In this document: positions 1 through 7,635 of the stretch, piece after piece
Layout: each line of letters opens with the position of its first letter
Numbering within the stretch: the stretch's first letter is position 1
Assembly (NCBI GenBank): GCA_964489265.1
Contig: CAZAXX010000016.1
Span: forward strand, 1 to 36,995
Length of the DNA stretch: 36,995 bases
Source of the DNA: CAYRUP01 sp964489265
Lineage (GTDB): Bacteria > Pseudomonadota > Gammaproteobacteria > DSM-16500
Direction: 5' to 3'
Translations under genes and position numbers: made by a program
The notes under the pieces: model-generated
Told to the model about the DNA's origin: nothing
The model's database searches: none
What the model saw: the letters and a program-made list of their open reading frames with translations, nothing else

Positions 1-142
1 CTGGCGGGTCCCGGGCCCTCCCCGGCGGGCCCCCCCTTTTTCTCAAAAATTCTCGGGGGCCCCCCCCCCGTGTTTTGGGGGGCGGGGGCCCCCCCCCCGG
101 GGTGGACCCCGGCATGTTTGCGGCCGGGGGTCCGCCCTGTAA
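1..142. other. Low-quality GC-homopolymer assembly edge ending in a family A repeat
   Basis: The first ~100 bases are long runs of G and C with an isolated AT patch, quite unlike the AT-rich remainder. The stretch ends at about 100-141 in a recognisable copy of the family A palindrome (arms like GGACCCCGGC and GGCCGGGGGTCC around a short centre), also present at 16848-16889. I read it as a degraded contig end that broke in a dispersed repeat, not as biological sequence. From 142 to 248 there is only AT-rich DNA with a possible -10 box for the antitoxin gene at 213-218 (TATACT) and no recognisable -35 element. Confidence 0.6.
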
Positions 143-248
143 CCAGAATAACATAAAAATCAAAAGCTTATATCACTCATAACATTACCACTCTGATATT
201 ATCTTAATGTGTTATACTACTATTAAGTAAGGCAAAGGAGTAATACCA

Positions 249-503
249 ATGAGCACCGTAAAAAAGACAATATCTATAGACGAAAAAATAGCCAAAGAAG
301 CAAGTCTTCTTAATCCTAATTTTAGTGCTGTTGTCGAAGCTGCTCTAACAGAATATGTCAAGCATCATCGTATTCAAAAAGCAATTAACAGCTTTGGCAA
401 ATGGGCAGAAAGAGAAACTACTAGCGCAGATTTAGTTTCAAATTTAAGGAAACATGATGACAGAGCATATGTAACAGACCGTGATAAAAAAAATAAAAAT
501 TAA
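249..503 (+). CDS. Antitoxin of a type II toxin-antitoxin module (VapB/CcdA-like)
   Basis: This 84-residue, highly charged protein is encoded 14 bases before a PIN-domain toxin, the usual antitoxin-first order. By its position it should neutralise the toxin and autorepress the operon. The N-terminus (TVKKTISIDEKIAKEA) looks like the strand-helix start of a ribbon-helix-helix DNA-binding domain (about residues 1-45). The C-terminal half (about 46-84) is polar and probably wraps the toxin, ending in a lysine-rich tail. The ATG at 249 follows an AAAGGAG Shine-Dalgarno sequence with good spacing. The region around residues 45-72 (FGKWAER, NLRKHDDRAY) resembles small antitoxins annotated as CcdA- or VapB-like; I cannot assign the family precisely. 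Confidence is high for the role and moderate for the family. Confidence 0.75.
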   Translation: MSTVKKTISIDEKIAKEASLLNPNFSAVVEAALTEYVKHHRIQKAINSFGKWAERETTSADLVSNLRKHDDRAYVTDRDKKNKN

Positions 504-517
504 TCAGGATAACATCC

Positions 518-889
518 ATGGAAACTATTTTATTTGATACAGATTATTTAATTGATTTTTTACGCGGAAAACCCTCTGTACGTGAACCAATAATTAAAGC
601 TTTATCTGACGAGATAGCTTTTATAAGCATATTAAGCATATATGAATTATATTCGGGAATGCGGCCACATGAGGAAGAAGCTACCAACAATTGTATAGAG
701 GCTTTCCATATTGAACCAGTGACTATAGATATTTGCAAGAAAGCTGGAGCCATGCGATTTAAATGTATGAAGGAAGGAATTACCTTATCAATTGTCGATT
801 GTATAATTGCAGAAACAGCTCGTAAAAATAAACACCTTGTTGCAACGAATAATAGAAAACATTATCCGCATACTAATTTTTATATGTAG
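518..889 (+). CDS. vapC: VapC-like PIN-domain ribonuclease toxin
   Basis: This 123-residue protein has the length and pattern of VapC toxins, Mg-dependent ribonucleases that cut tRNA or rRNA when freed from their antitoxin. The acidic PIN residues are visible: D7 in the first strand (FDTDYLIDFLRG), E43 (SIYELYSG) and D94 (SIVDCIIAETA). The usual T-x-(N/D) strand near the end is present as ATNNRKHY (about 109-116), with Asn where many members have a fourth acid. No frameshift or internal stop is visible, so it looks intact. The stop codon TAG (887-889) coincides with the first bases of a family A repeat (TAGAGGCGGACC), so the original 3' end may have been altered by the repeat. The target RNA cannot be told from sequence. 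Confidence 0.85.
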   Translation: METILFDTDYLIDFLRGKPSVREPIIKALSDEIAFISILSIYELYSGMRPHEEEATNNCIEAFHIEPVTIDICKKAGAMRFKCMKEGITLSIVDCIIAETARKNKHLVATNNRKHYPHTNFYM

Positions 890-1107
890 AGGCGGACCCC
901 GACCACAAACATGCCGGGGGCAAGCCTGTGTATCCGCTCCTATGTTTTGTCATCCTGAACGAAGTGAAGGATCTCCCAATAGTATGAGGAGATCCTTCGA
1001 GCAAAAAACGCTCTCAGGATGACAAATAGTTTGTAGGATCAGACCTGTGTGTCCGCCCTGCAATCTTAATTATAAGAAAAAGGCGGATTCATAGATCGCC
1101 CATACAA
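887..1107. repeat. Nested cluster of family A palindromic repeats
   Basis: At least three degenerate family A copies sit here. A long form is at about 887-940 (GGCGGACCCCG, then the ACCACAAACATG centre, then CCGGGGG and a second TATCCGC arm). A short form is at about 1029-1062 (GATCAGACCTGTGTGTCCGCCC). A decayed short form is at about 1082-1101 (GGCGGATTCATAGATCGCCC). A family B element (949-1024) lies between the first two, as if one repeat had inserted into another. No gene is supported across 890-1113; an open frame at 807-1022 simply runs through the repeats. Confidence 0.65.
949..1024. repeat. Family B inverted repeat, copy 1
   Basis: Inverted repeat with arms TGTCATCCTGAAC and CTCAGGATGACA, and inner arms GAAGGATCTCC and GGAGATCCTTCG, around a short AT centre. 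It is nearly identical to the element at 21661-21727. Transcribed from either strand it would fold into a long hairpin. Similar palindromes are dispersed in many bacterial genomes; its mobility mechanism cannot be read here. Confidence 0.8.
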
Positions 1108-1113
1108 TTGGTG

Positions 1114-1476
1114 TTATCTTCCATTACCGCCTCTATTCAAAGGAGATGCAACAGACCCATCTTTCTGTATTGGCTCTATCACTGATCCAGATACATTGGA
1201 ATGTGAGCTTGAAAATTTCCCATTAAAAAGTTGTGTCGATTTTCTGTATCCACCAACCCGCTTGGGCTTTCGCGGTACAGGGAGTGTAGTTGACTCTGGT
1301 GCTTCTGTAGCAACTTTTAATTCCGATTGTGAAGAGGGTGATGGCGGGGATTCTGCAGTATCTCTCTGACATGAAAGTGAAAGCGCGGCAATTTGTTTTG
1401 CTTTATCAAATCTTATTATCCGACCTTCCATTTTACGTAACTCAGCAAGTGCTTTTCGTGTGCTACTGTTCTTCAT
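1114..1476 (-). CDS. Small hypothetical protein with Pro/Ser-rich basic C-terminus
   Basis: I do not recognise this 120-residue product. The ATG at 1476 is preceded by GAGGGG at a spacing of four bases, a good ribosome binding site, which is the main reason for accepting it. Residues 1-35 are basic and could form an amphipathic helix (KALAELRKMEGRIIRFDKAK). The rest is disordered: Ser/Pro-rich (SPPSPSSQS), then basic (VPRKPKRVGGYRKS), then Ser/Asn/Gly-rich. There is no signal peptide, membrane segment or cysteine motif beyond one Cys. It follows rpoS on the same strand with 91 bases between. A secreted or decayed protein is possible; it may also be a chance open frame. Confidence 0.45.
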   Translation of the reverse strand: MKNSSTRKALAELRKMEGRIIRFDKAKQIAALSLSCQRDTAESPPSPSSQSELKVATEAPESTTLPVPRKPKRVGGYRKSTQLFNGKFSSSHSNVSGSVIEPIQKDGSVASPLNRGGNGR

Positions 1477-1567
1477 ACTACCCCTCTACAATTTTCAGTT
1501 ATTATTAATAGGTTGCTACTGTAAAACTTATGAGGGATATGTCAAGTACCGTTTAATTTATTGCAGC

Positions 1568-2578
1568 TCAACCTTCGTTAGTAATCCCACGCTTCAACAT
1601 AATTTCTCGCAACGCCTTCAATGCACTCATTTGAATTTGTCGCACACGCTCACGCGTCAAACCAATCGCCTCACCCACTTCTTCTAACGTCTGACGATCA
1701 TACCCAGCCAAACCAAAACGACGACACAACACATCGCGTTGTTTATCATTCAATTGCTCTAAACACTCAGTCAAATTTTCAGAAAGACGTTCATCCGCCA
1801 GCAATTCAGCAGGATCCGTTTTATGTTTATCAGCTAATGCATCCAACAACGGTCTGCCAGGACCCGAATTAGATTCATTCGTCACCATCGTATCAAGCGA
1901 TAAAACACGTTCGTTTAATTCCATCATGTCTTGCACACTTTCAATCGGCTTATTCAATGCTTCTGCAATATCTTTATAACTCGGCTCACGCTCTTGTGTT
2001 TTCATCAATTCGCGCGCCGCACTTAAATACATATTCAATTCTCGGACGACATGAATGGGCAAACGAACCGTGCGAGTTTGATTCATGATGGCGCGCTCAA
2101 TGGTTTGACGAATCCACCAAGTCGCATACGTTGAAAAACGAAAACCGCGCTCCGGATCAAATTTTTCAACGGCGCGCAATAAACCTAAATTGCCTTCTTC
2201 GACTAAATCTAAAAATTCAAGTCCGCGATTATAATAACGACGCGCAATTTTGACGACCAAGCGAAGATTACTTTCAATCATTTTAGCTCGGGCTTTTTGA
2301 TCACCTTTTTGTATCAAACGCGCGTAATGAACTTCTTCTTCTGCTGTTAATAAAGGCGAATAACCAATTTCACCTAAATACATTTGGGTGGGATCTTTGC
2401 TTTTGGAATGTTCGATGGGCTTGCTGGTTTCTGCGGTAGCGTCGGCAGGACTTGCCTTTTTTTCTTTTGTAGCGGCAATATCATTCAACTCCTCTTCTTT
2501 CAAAAGAGAATCCTTTGGCTCGACGTCTTCAATGGAAGAATCTGCCTTTAATTCTTCCTTTTTTCCCTTTTTTGGCAT
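1568..2578 (-). CDS. rpoS: RNA polymerase sigma factor RpoS
   Basis: Stationary-phase/general stress sigma factor of 336 residues (E. coli 330), which directs RNA polymerase to stress and post-exponential promoters. Residues 1-60 are a lysine/glutamate-rich non-conserved leader. Region 1.2 follows (DPTQMYLGEIGYSPLLTAEE, from 62), then region 2 (about 99-175) with NLRLVVKIARRYYNRGLEF, FDPERGFRFSTYATWWIRQ and the -10 recognition helix. Region 3 comes next, and region 4 (about 281-330) carries the helix-turn-helix TLEEVGEAIGLTRERVRQIQ. The context nlpD-rpoS separates it from RpoD and RpoH. The ATG at 2578 has AGGGG nine bases upstream. In relatives an rpoS promoter often lies within nlpD, but I did not identify one. 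Fifty-one bases separate it from nlpD. Confidence 0.96.
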   Translation of the reverse strand: MPKKGKKEELKADSSIEDVEPKDSLLKEEELNDIAATKEKKASPADATAETSKPIEHSKSKDPTQMYLGEIGYSPLLTAEEEVHYARLIQKGDQKARAKMIESNLRLVVKIARRYYNRGLEFLDLVEEGNLGLLRAVEKFDPERGFRFSTYATWWIRQTIERAIMNQTRTVRLPIHVVRELNMYLSAARELMKTQEREPSYKDIAEALNKPIESVQDMMELNERVLSLDTMVTNESNSGPGRPLLDALADKHKTDPAELLADERLSENLTECLEQLNDKQRDVLCRRFGLAGYDRQTLEEVGEAIGLTRERVRQIQMSALKALREIMLKRGITNEG

Positions 2579-2629
2579 CGAACTGACCCCTGAAATAACA
2601 GGATGACTAATTCATTATACTAACGATTT

Positions 2630-3331
2630 CTATCGAACTAAATAATTTAATGGATTGACCGGTTGGCCATTGCGACGAATTTCAAAATGCAACATAACAC
2701 GCGAAGCCCCCGTGTCACCCATTTCAGCAATTTTCTGATCCGCCCTGACCCAGTCACCTTCTTTCACTAATACAGCGCTATTATGCGCATAAGCAGTCAA
2801 GTAAGTGCTGTTATGTTTGATAATAATTAAATTGCCATAACCACGTAAGCGATTACCGCTATAAACAATCAACCCTGCTGCGGTTGCAAAAACTGGATTA
2901 CCTTCTGCGCCGCCTATATTTATCCCTTTATTGCGCGCGGAATATAATCCAATCACAGGACCTTTTGCCGGCCAATTCCAGGTACGCACTAAAATATTTT
3001 TTTCGGGCAAACTAATCGGTGCGGATTTCGCTGGTAATGATGTTGTGGCGCGCGTTGATACGGGTTTCGGTTTACCTTTCAAATACAAGCGCTGTCCGGC
3101 AAACACATGATACGGTGGTGCAATGTGATTTAAATTCGCAAGATATCGATAATCCAAACCATAACGCCATGCGATTGAATAAAGCGTTTCATTCGGAGAA
3201 ACACGATATAAGCCATTTTTGGGAATGTGTTCAATGGATGCGAAATCCATGACGGGAGCATAATTGTCGCTACTGCATGCCACTAAACTGCAGGCTAACA
3301 TGATGCAAAAAAATAATTTACGCAGTCCCAT
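2630..3331 (-). CDS. nlpD: NlpD-like lipoprotein, LysM plus degenerate LytM/M23 domain
   Basis: Outer-membrane lipoprotein that in E. coli activates the amidase AmiC during daughter-cell separation. It is 233 residues from the ATG at 3331, chosen because it starts a proper lipoprotein signal (lipobox LVAC, Cys19) and has GAGGGAG nine bases upstream; a TTG at 3349 would spoil the signal peptide. A LysM domain (about 40-84, YRVSPNETLYSIAWRYGL) binds peptidoglycan. The C-terminal M23 domain (about 125-230) has lost metal ligands: the usual HxxxD is NKGIN, while AYAH and LHFEIR remain. NlpD proteins are normally inactive activators; here the Asp kept in E. coli (NKGID) is also Asn. It lies 14 bases after surE and before rpoS; pcm, found here in E. 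coli, is absent. Confidence 0.93.
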   Translation of the reverse strand: MGLRKLFFCIMLACSLVACSSDNYAPVMDFASIEHIPKNGLYRVSPNETLYSIAWRYGLDYRYLANLNHIAPPYHVFAGQRLYLKGKPKPVSTRATTSLPAKSAPISLPEKNILVRTWNWPAKGPVIGLYSARNKGINIGGAEGNPVFATAAGLIVYSGNRLRGYGNLIIIKHNSTYLTAYAHNSAVLVKEGDWVRADQKIAEMGDTGASRVMLHFEIRRNGQPVNPLNYLVR

Positions 3332-3345
3332 GCTATCTATCTCCC

Positions 3346-4101
3346 TCAAGATAATTCAAGCGTTTTTACCCAACCGGATAATTGTTCAAACACTTTGTAA
3401 TGGGTTAAATCAATATGAATTGGCGTAATGGATACATATCCCATATTTACTGCATAAAAATCTGTACCTGGACCCGCATCTTCTTCAGGACCCGCTTGAC
3501 CAATCCAAAAAATTTTTCTTCCACGCGGATCCGCTGCTTTAATTGTTGGTTCTGCAATATGCCGCGTTCCCAACCGCGTCACTTGAAAACCGCGCAACTC
3601 TGCGAGCGGCAAATCAGGAACGTTGACATTTAAAATGGTATCTTTTGGTAATGGATCTTTACGCAATTTAAGCACTAACATTTTTGCAACTTCAGCAGCG
3701 GTATCATAGTGCTGACATTTAGGGCCTAATAATGAAATAGCGATAGAAGGTAATCCTAAAAAACGACCTTCTGTGGCAGCTGCCACCGTACCTGAATACA
3801 ACACATCATCACTTAAATTAGAACCTTCATTAATTCCTGACACAATCATATCCGGCATTTCTTGCAGCAAACCCGTCACAGCTAAATGCACGCAATCAGT
3901 TGGCGTGCCATTCACACTGAAAAAACCATTATCTCCCTGCACGACACGCAATGGATTGTCTAACGTCAACGAATTACTAGCGCCACTGCGATTACGATCC
4001 GGTGCAACAACAATGATATCCGCGATTTCTTCTAACACCTTGGCTAACATTTTTAAACCGGGCGCGAGAAATCCATCGTCATTGCAGAGTAAAATTTTCA
4101 T
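3346..4101 (-). CDS. surE: 5'/3'-nucleotidase SurE
   Basis: Metal-dependent nucleoside monophosphate phosphatase (stationary-phase survival protein), 251 residues. The N-terminus MKILLCNDDGF has the family signature, with metal ligands D8 and D9. Further signatures are APDRNRSGASNSLTL and VSGINEGSNLSDDVLYSGTV, with the Asn ligand and phosphate-binding loop. The start at 4101 is fixed by homology and by AAAGGT seven bases upstream; the reading frame stays open up to and across the N run at 4208-4217, but that extension is spurious. It is the first gene of surE-nlpD-rpoS. Whatever normally precedes surE (truD, ispD and ispF in E. coli) is not present, and the scaffold gap lies exactly there. 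Confidence 0.95.
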   Translation of the reverse strand: MKILLCNDDGFLAPGLKMLAKVLEEIADIIVVAPDRNRSGASNSLTLDNPLRVVQGDNGFFSVNGTPTDCVHLAVTGLLQEMPDMIVSGINEGSNLSDDVLYSGTVAAATEGRFLGLPSIAISLLGPKCQHYDTAAEVAKMLVLKLRKDPLPKDTILNVNVPDLPLAELRGFQVTRLGTRHIAEPTIKAADPRGRKIFWIGQAGPEEDAGPGTDFYAVNMGYVSITPIHIDLTHYKVFEQLSGWVKTLELS

Positions 4102-4127
4102 TTGAATACCTTTATTGAGAACACTAC

Positions 4128-4139
4128 TGTCATGCCAGC
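4128..4139. repeat. Half copy of a family C palindrome at the gap edge
   Basis: TGTCATGCCAGC here is identical to the left arm of the family C palindrome at 36789-36800. The matching right arm (GCTGGCAT) is missing; instead an A-rich tract runs into the N gap. The element probably continued into unassembled sequence. Confidence 0.5.
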
Positions 4140-4207
4140 CAACTAAAATAATGAATGAAGAAAAAAAATAAAAAAAAATAATCAAACCAAAAACAAGAAG
4201 GTAAGAA

Positions 4208-4217
4208 NNNNNNNNNN
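4208..4217. other. Scaffold gap (10 N) with low-quality flanks
   Basis: Ten Ns join an A-rich tract (about 4140-4207) to a C-rich homopolymer tract (about 4218-4265) that resembles the window's first 100 bases. The true distance between surE and ftsB is therefore unknown, and genes may be missing. From 4102 to 4284 I see no gene. Confidence 0.9.
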
Positions 4218-4284
4218 CGAACCAACAAAAAACCCCCAAACCCCCGACCCGCCACACGCCCGCCCGCCATGACCGGTAATGTCA

Positions 4285-4569
4285 TTAAACGACCTGATAA
4301 AAGGTTTCGTCCTTTTTTATCATGCCTAATTCTTGTCGAGCACGCATTTCTACTGCATCTTGATTTTTCTGCAAATGCTCTACTTCAACCAGCAGTTTTT
4401 GATTACGTTGTTTTAATACATCATTTTTTTTTGTTTCAGACACTAATTGTTTTTTCAAATGCAGCATGTCAAAAATTCCGCCGGATTGAAACCAAAGTCG
4501 ATACTGCAGGAATACCAGCAGTATCAACAAAATGATTGGAATAACTTTAATCCGGCGGAACTGTATCAT
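4285..4569 (-). CDS. ftsB: Cell division protein FtsB
   Basis: Small bitopic divisome protein (94 residues) that forms the FtsQ-FtsB-FtsL complex controlling septal peptidoglycan synthesis. A short cytoplasmic N-terminus is followed by one transmembrane helix (about 8-24, VIPIILLILLVFLQ), the family motif LQYRLWFQSGG, a periplasmic coiled coil (about 36-75) and the conserved C-terminal ending RARQELGMIKKDETFYQVV. The eno stop and the ftsB start share ATGA (4566-4569), implying translational coupling. The eno-ftsB pair matches gammaproteobacterial gene order; in E. coli ispD follows, but here the scaffold gap intervenes. Confidence 0.93.
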   Translation of the reverse strand: MIQFRRIKVIPIILLILLVFLQYRLWFQSGGIFDMLHLKKQLVSETKKNDVLKQRNQKLLVEVEHLQKNQDAVEMRARQELGMIKKDETFYQVV

Positions 4570-5873
4570 GAGTTTGCCATCTCTTTGAAACAGTTAAAAT
4601 GTTCGAAAACGTCACGACCCGCATAAACACCTGACTTGCCTAATTCGCTTGCGATATGCAGCAAACGATTATATTTGGCAACACGGTCAGAACGACAGAG
4701 CGAACCGGTTTTGATTTGGCCTGCATTCGTTCCAACAGCGATATCTGCGATCGTCGTATCCTCCGTTTCTCCAGAACGATGGGAGATAATCGTATTGTAG
4801 CGCGCTTTCTTCGCCATCTGAATAGCGGCAAGCGTTTCTGTCAGTGTACCGATTTGATTGGGCTTAATCAAAATCGCATTCGCGATATTTTGGCTAATGC
4901 CACGTTTTAATATTTCCGTGTTGGTGACAAACACATCATCGCCCACCAACTGGATTCTTTTGCCTAATTCTGCCGTCAAAATACTCCAGCCTTCCCAATC
5001 ATTTTCTGCCATACCATCTTCAATCGTGATAATGGGATAACGATTGACTAAATCCGTTAAATAACTGGCGAATTGCACACGGCTTAAATTTTTATTTTCT
5101 GCTTTTAATTGATATTGCCCATCTTGATACAATTCATTGCTCGCGACATCCAATCCCAAACAAATATCTTTACCAGGTTGATAACCCGCTTCTTTGATTG
5201 CCTGTAAAATGATTTCGAGCGCGGCTTCATTATTCGGTAAATTTGGGGCAAAACCACCTTCATCGCCCACACTGGTACTTAATTTGCGTTCGTGCAAAAT
5301 ACGTTTTAAATGCTGAAAAACTTCCGTACCATAACGCAATGCATCGGCAAACGTCGGCGCGCCAACCGGCAAAATCATGAATTCTTGAATATCTAAATTA
5401 TTATCCGCATGTGCCCCACCATTAATAATATTCATCATGGGCACAGGTAATTTCACGGCAGCCTCACCCCCAAGATAACGATATAAAGGCAATTCTTTTT
5501 CTGCCGCGGCGGCTTTTGCAGTTGCAAGAGAGACAGCTAATAACGCATTTGCACCTAAACGTTCTTTGGTTTGCGTGCCGTCGAGTGCCAGCAATGTTTC
5601 ATCAATCTGTTTTTGATCCGTTGCATCCATACCATTCAGTCGAGCCGCAATTTCGCCATTGATTGCAGCAACTGCTTTCAGTACACCTTTGCCTAAATAA
5701 CGCTTTTGATCTTTGTCACGTAATTCTAATGCTTCTCTTGAGCCAGTTGATGCGCCTGAAGGAACAGCGGCACGACCACTTTTACCGGATGTTAAAATTA
5801 CTTCTGCTTCAACCGTTGGATTACCACGTGAATCGAGAATTTCCCATGCTTTAATTTGCTTGATTTGAGCCAT
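4566..5873 (-). CDS. eno: Enolase (phosphopyruvate hydratase)
   Basis: Interconverts 2-phosphoglycerate and phosphoenolpyruvate in glycolysis; in many proteobacteria it is also a structural part of the RNase E degradosome. At 435 residues it is full length (E. coli 432). Visible signatures are the N-terminal motif IKAWEILDSRGNPTVEAEV, the SGASTG loop, VGDEGGFAPN (catalytic Glu), the Mg ligands in GLDVASNE, TIEDGMAE and LVGDDVFVTN, the catalytic Lys in ILIKPNQIGT, and SHRSGETEDT. The ATG at 5873 has GAGGGA upstream. It lies 17 bases after hda and overlaps ftsB by four bases, so it is probably part of the five-gene minus-strand operon. The usual gammaproteobacterial neighbour pyrG is not here. 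Confidence 0.97.
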   Translation of the reverse strand: MAQIKQIKAWEILDSRGNPTVEAEVILTSGKSGRAAVPSGASTGSREALELRDKDQKRYLGKGVLKAVAAINGEIAARLNGMDATDQKQIDETLLALDGTQTKERLGANALLAVSLATAKAAAAEKELPLYRYLGGEAAVKLPVPMMNIINGGAHADNNLDIQEFMILPVGAPTFADALRYGTEVFQHLKRILHERKLSTSVGDEGGFAPNLPNNEAALEIILQAIKEAGYQPGKDICLGLDVASNELYQDGQYQLKAENKNLSRVQFASYLTDLVNRYPIITIEDGMAENDWEGWSILTAELGKRIQLVGDDVFVTNTEILKRGISQNIANAILIKPNQIGTLTETLAAIQMAKKARYNTIISHRSGETEDTTIADIAVGTNAGQIKTGSLCRSDRVAKYNRLLHIASELGKSGVYAGRDVFEHFNCFKEMANS

Positions 5874-5890
5874 TTTAATCCCTCATATAT

Positions 5891-6598
5891 TTATAAAAGC
5901 AGTACCGTTTTAACAAAAGGCACTGTTAATTTTCTTTGTGCTGCAAGTGACACTTTGTCTAACGCATCTAATGCAGCAAATAATGTCGACATATGTCGTG
6001 GACAATGCGTTAAAATAAATTTACCGACCTCTTCAGACAACGTCATACCACGCCGTTCTGCACGCATGATCAAGACACGCAATTTTTCATCGTCAGTGAG
6101 AGGTTGTAATTGAAATACAATGCCAGCAGATAAACGCGAAACTACATCCGGTAATGCAATGCCCAACGATTTAGGTGATGCATTCGCTGTCACAATTAAA
6201 TGACCACCTGCATCATGAATGCGATTATATACATGAAAAAAAGCTTCTTCCCACAGGGGCTTGCCAGCAATCACATGCACGTCATCGATGCAAACTAAAT
6301 TAAGTGATTCCATCCCTTCAAAAATCGCGGGCGAAAAATCAATTAAATCAGCGAGTGGAATATAAACCGAACTTAACCCATTTTGATTGGCTTCATGACA
6401 ACACGCTTGCAGTAAATGCGTACTGCCTTGGCCACCTGAACCATAAAAATAAATCACGCGCTCACTACTACCGCGCGCGGATTTTTTTAATTCCTCAACG
6501 AGTAATGTATTTTTTCCAGCAAAATAATTTAAGAAAGTGGCTTCGTCTTTTAAGCCCACACCTAAAGTTAACTGGTTACTTATGCCTTGTTTTATCAT
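5891..6598 (-). CDS. hda: DnaA inactivator Hda
   Basis: AAA+ protein (235 residues) related to the DnaA ATPase core. With the sliding clamp it stimulates hydrolysis of DnaA-bound ATP and so prevents re-initiation. The N-terminal clamp-binding segment is present (QLTLGV, residues 9-14). The P-loop is degenerate as in Hda (GSGGQGSTHLL, Lys replaced), Walker B is LVCIDDVH, and sensor regions follow (IVTANASPKSL; SRLSAGIVFQL). A DnaA-type DNA-binding domain IV is absent, which separates it from dnaA. Its ATG overlaps the stop of the permease gene (ATGA, 6595-6598). Permease-hda pairing is conserved in gammaproteobacteria such as Pseudomonas. Confidence 0.92.
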   Translation of the reverse strand: MIKQGISNQLTLGVGLKDEATFLNYFAGKNTLLVEELKKSARGSSERVIYFYGSGGQGSTHLLQACCHEANQNGLSSVYIPLADLIDFSPAIFEGMESLNLVCIDDVHVIAGKPLWEEAFFHVYNRIHDAGGHLIVTANASPKSLGIALPDVVSRLSAGIVFQLQPLTDDEKLRVLIMRAERRGMTLSEEVGKFILTHCPRHMSTLFAALDALDKVSLAAQRKLTVPFVKTVLLL

Positions 6599-7632
6599 TT
6601 ATACAATTTACTATTACGATAACGCTGATTTAAAAAACGTATTACTACCATGCTGACGGCGGCAACAGGCAATGCCAGCAATACACCAAAAAATCCAAAT
6701 AAAGTCGCACCTGCTAACACCGCAAAAATGACGGCGACTGGATGCAACCCAATTCGACCACCTACCAATTTAGGTGTGATAAACATGCCATCCAGTGTTT
6801 GCCCTACTGCAAACAATACCCACACAGGCAATATTGCAACAAAACTACCAAACTGTACGAAAGCAGCAACACTCGCTGCAAGTATTCCAATGATAATTCC
6901 TAAGTAAGGAACGATGCTTAGTAACCCAACTAAAATTCCAATCATTAATCCCAATTGCAAACCGAGCAATGACAAACCAACGGAATAAAAAATTCCGAGC
7001 ACTGTCATCACCAGCAATTGGCCGCGGAAAAATGCACCTAACACATGGTTACATTCTACGACTAAACTCGTGACCGTTTTAACATAATTTCTAGGTAATA
7101 AACCGCGTAAACCATCCACTAATTTATCCCAGTCATATAACAAATAAAACATCACGACCGCAATTAAAATGAGATTTAAAAACCAATGCAGTAACTCAAA
7201 TCCAGAATGAATAATGGTTGAAAATAACCACGACGCCATACCACCTGCTTTGGTCCAATTCTCGCTGAGATGGGTTTTCAGTGAATCGACATTAATAATT
7301 TGTCCGGCGCCCACGTATTCTTTTAAATGCGTTTCAAACATCGTTTGTATCCAGGACACAATGGCTGGCAGCACTGCTATCAATCGTTCGATTTGGGTTT
7401 GAATGAGCGGAATCAACAAAAGTATCAATAACGTAATCGCTAAAAATAAAATAAGAAAAACAATCCCAACGGCCGCAACTCTTGGCATGCGTAAACGAAT
7501 TAATTGCACGACGATTGGATTAACGAGATACGCTAATAATGCACCCACTAAAAATGGCGTTAAGATGGGCGAGAGGAAATAAATCAACACCGAAACAAGA
7601 ACAGCTAATACAATAATAAATGATTTATTCAT
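6595..7632 (-). CDS. AI-2E family transporter (PerM-like inner-membrane permease)
   Basis: Polytopic inner-membrane protein of 345 residues with about eight hydrophobic segments: two at the N-terminus (3-40), one at about 60-82, a long hydrophilic loop (about 85-140), then several from 145 to 330. The C-terminal block VGGRIGLHPVAVIFAVLAG is characteristic of the UPF0118/AI-2E family. Members are variously described as exporters or Na+/H+ antiporters, so the substrate here is unknown. The ATG at 7632 lies three bases after the DUF2066 stop, and its own stop overlaps hda by four bases. Confidence 0.87.
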   Translation of the reverse strand: MNKSFIIVLAVLVSVLIYFLSPILTPFLVGALLAYLVNPIVVQLIRLRMPRVAAVGIVFLILFLAITLLILLLIPLIQTQIERLIAVLPAIVSWIQTMFETHLKEYVGAGQIINVDSLKTHLSENWTKAGGMASWLFSTIIHSGFELLHWFLNLILIAVVMFYLLYDWDKLVDGLRGLLPRNYVKTVTSLVVECNHVLGAFFRGQLLVMTVLGIFYSVGLSLLGLQLGLMIGILVGLLSIVPYLGIIIGILAASVAAFVQFGSFVAILPVWVLFAVGQTLDGMFITPKLVGGRIGLHPVAVIFAVLAGATLFGFFGVLLALPVAAVSMVVIRFLNQRYRNSKLYK

Positions 7633-7635
7633 TGT

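Noticed and set aside
1..100. GC-rich start as a genomic island or foreign gene
   Set aside because: The homopolymer runs carry no open frame and look like poor-quality assembly ends, as also seen near the N gap.
807..1022. A 71-codon plus-strand frame over the end of vapC and the repeats
   Set aside because: Most of it is repeat sequence translated by chance; the vapC frame is the real one.
4102..4257. N-terminal extension of surE across the N run
   Set aside because: SurE homology begins exactly at MKILLCNDDG (4101) with a ribosome binding site; the extension contains unknown bases and low-complexity sequence.
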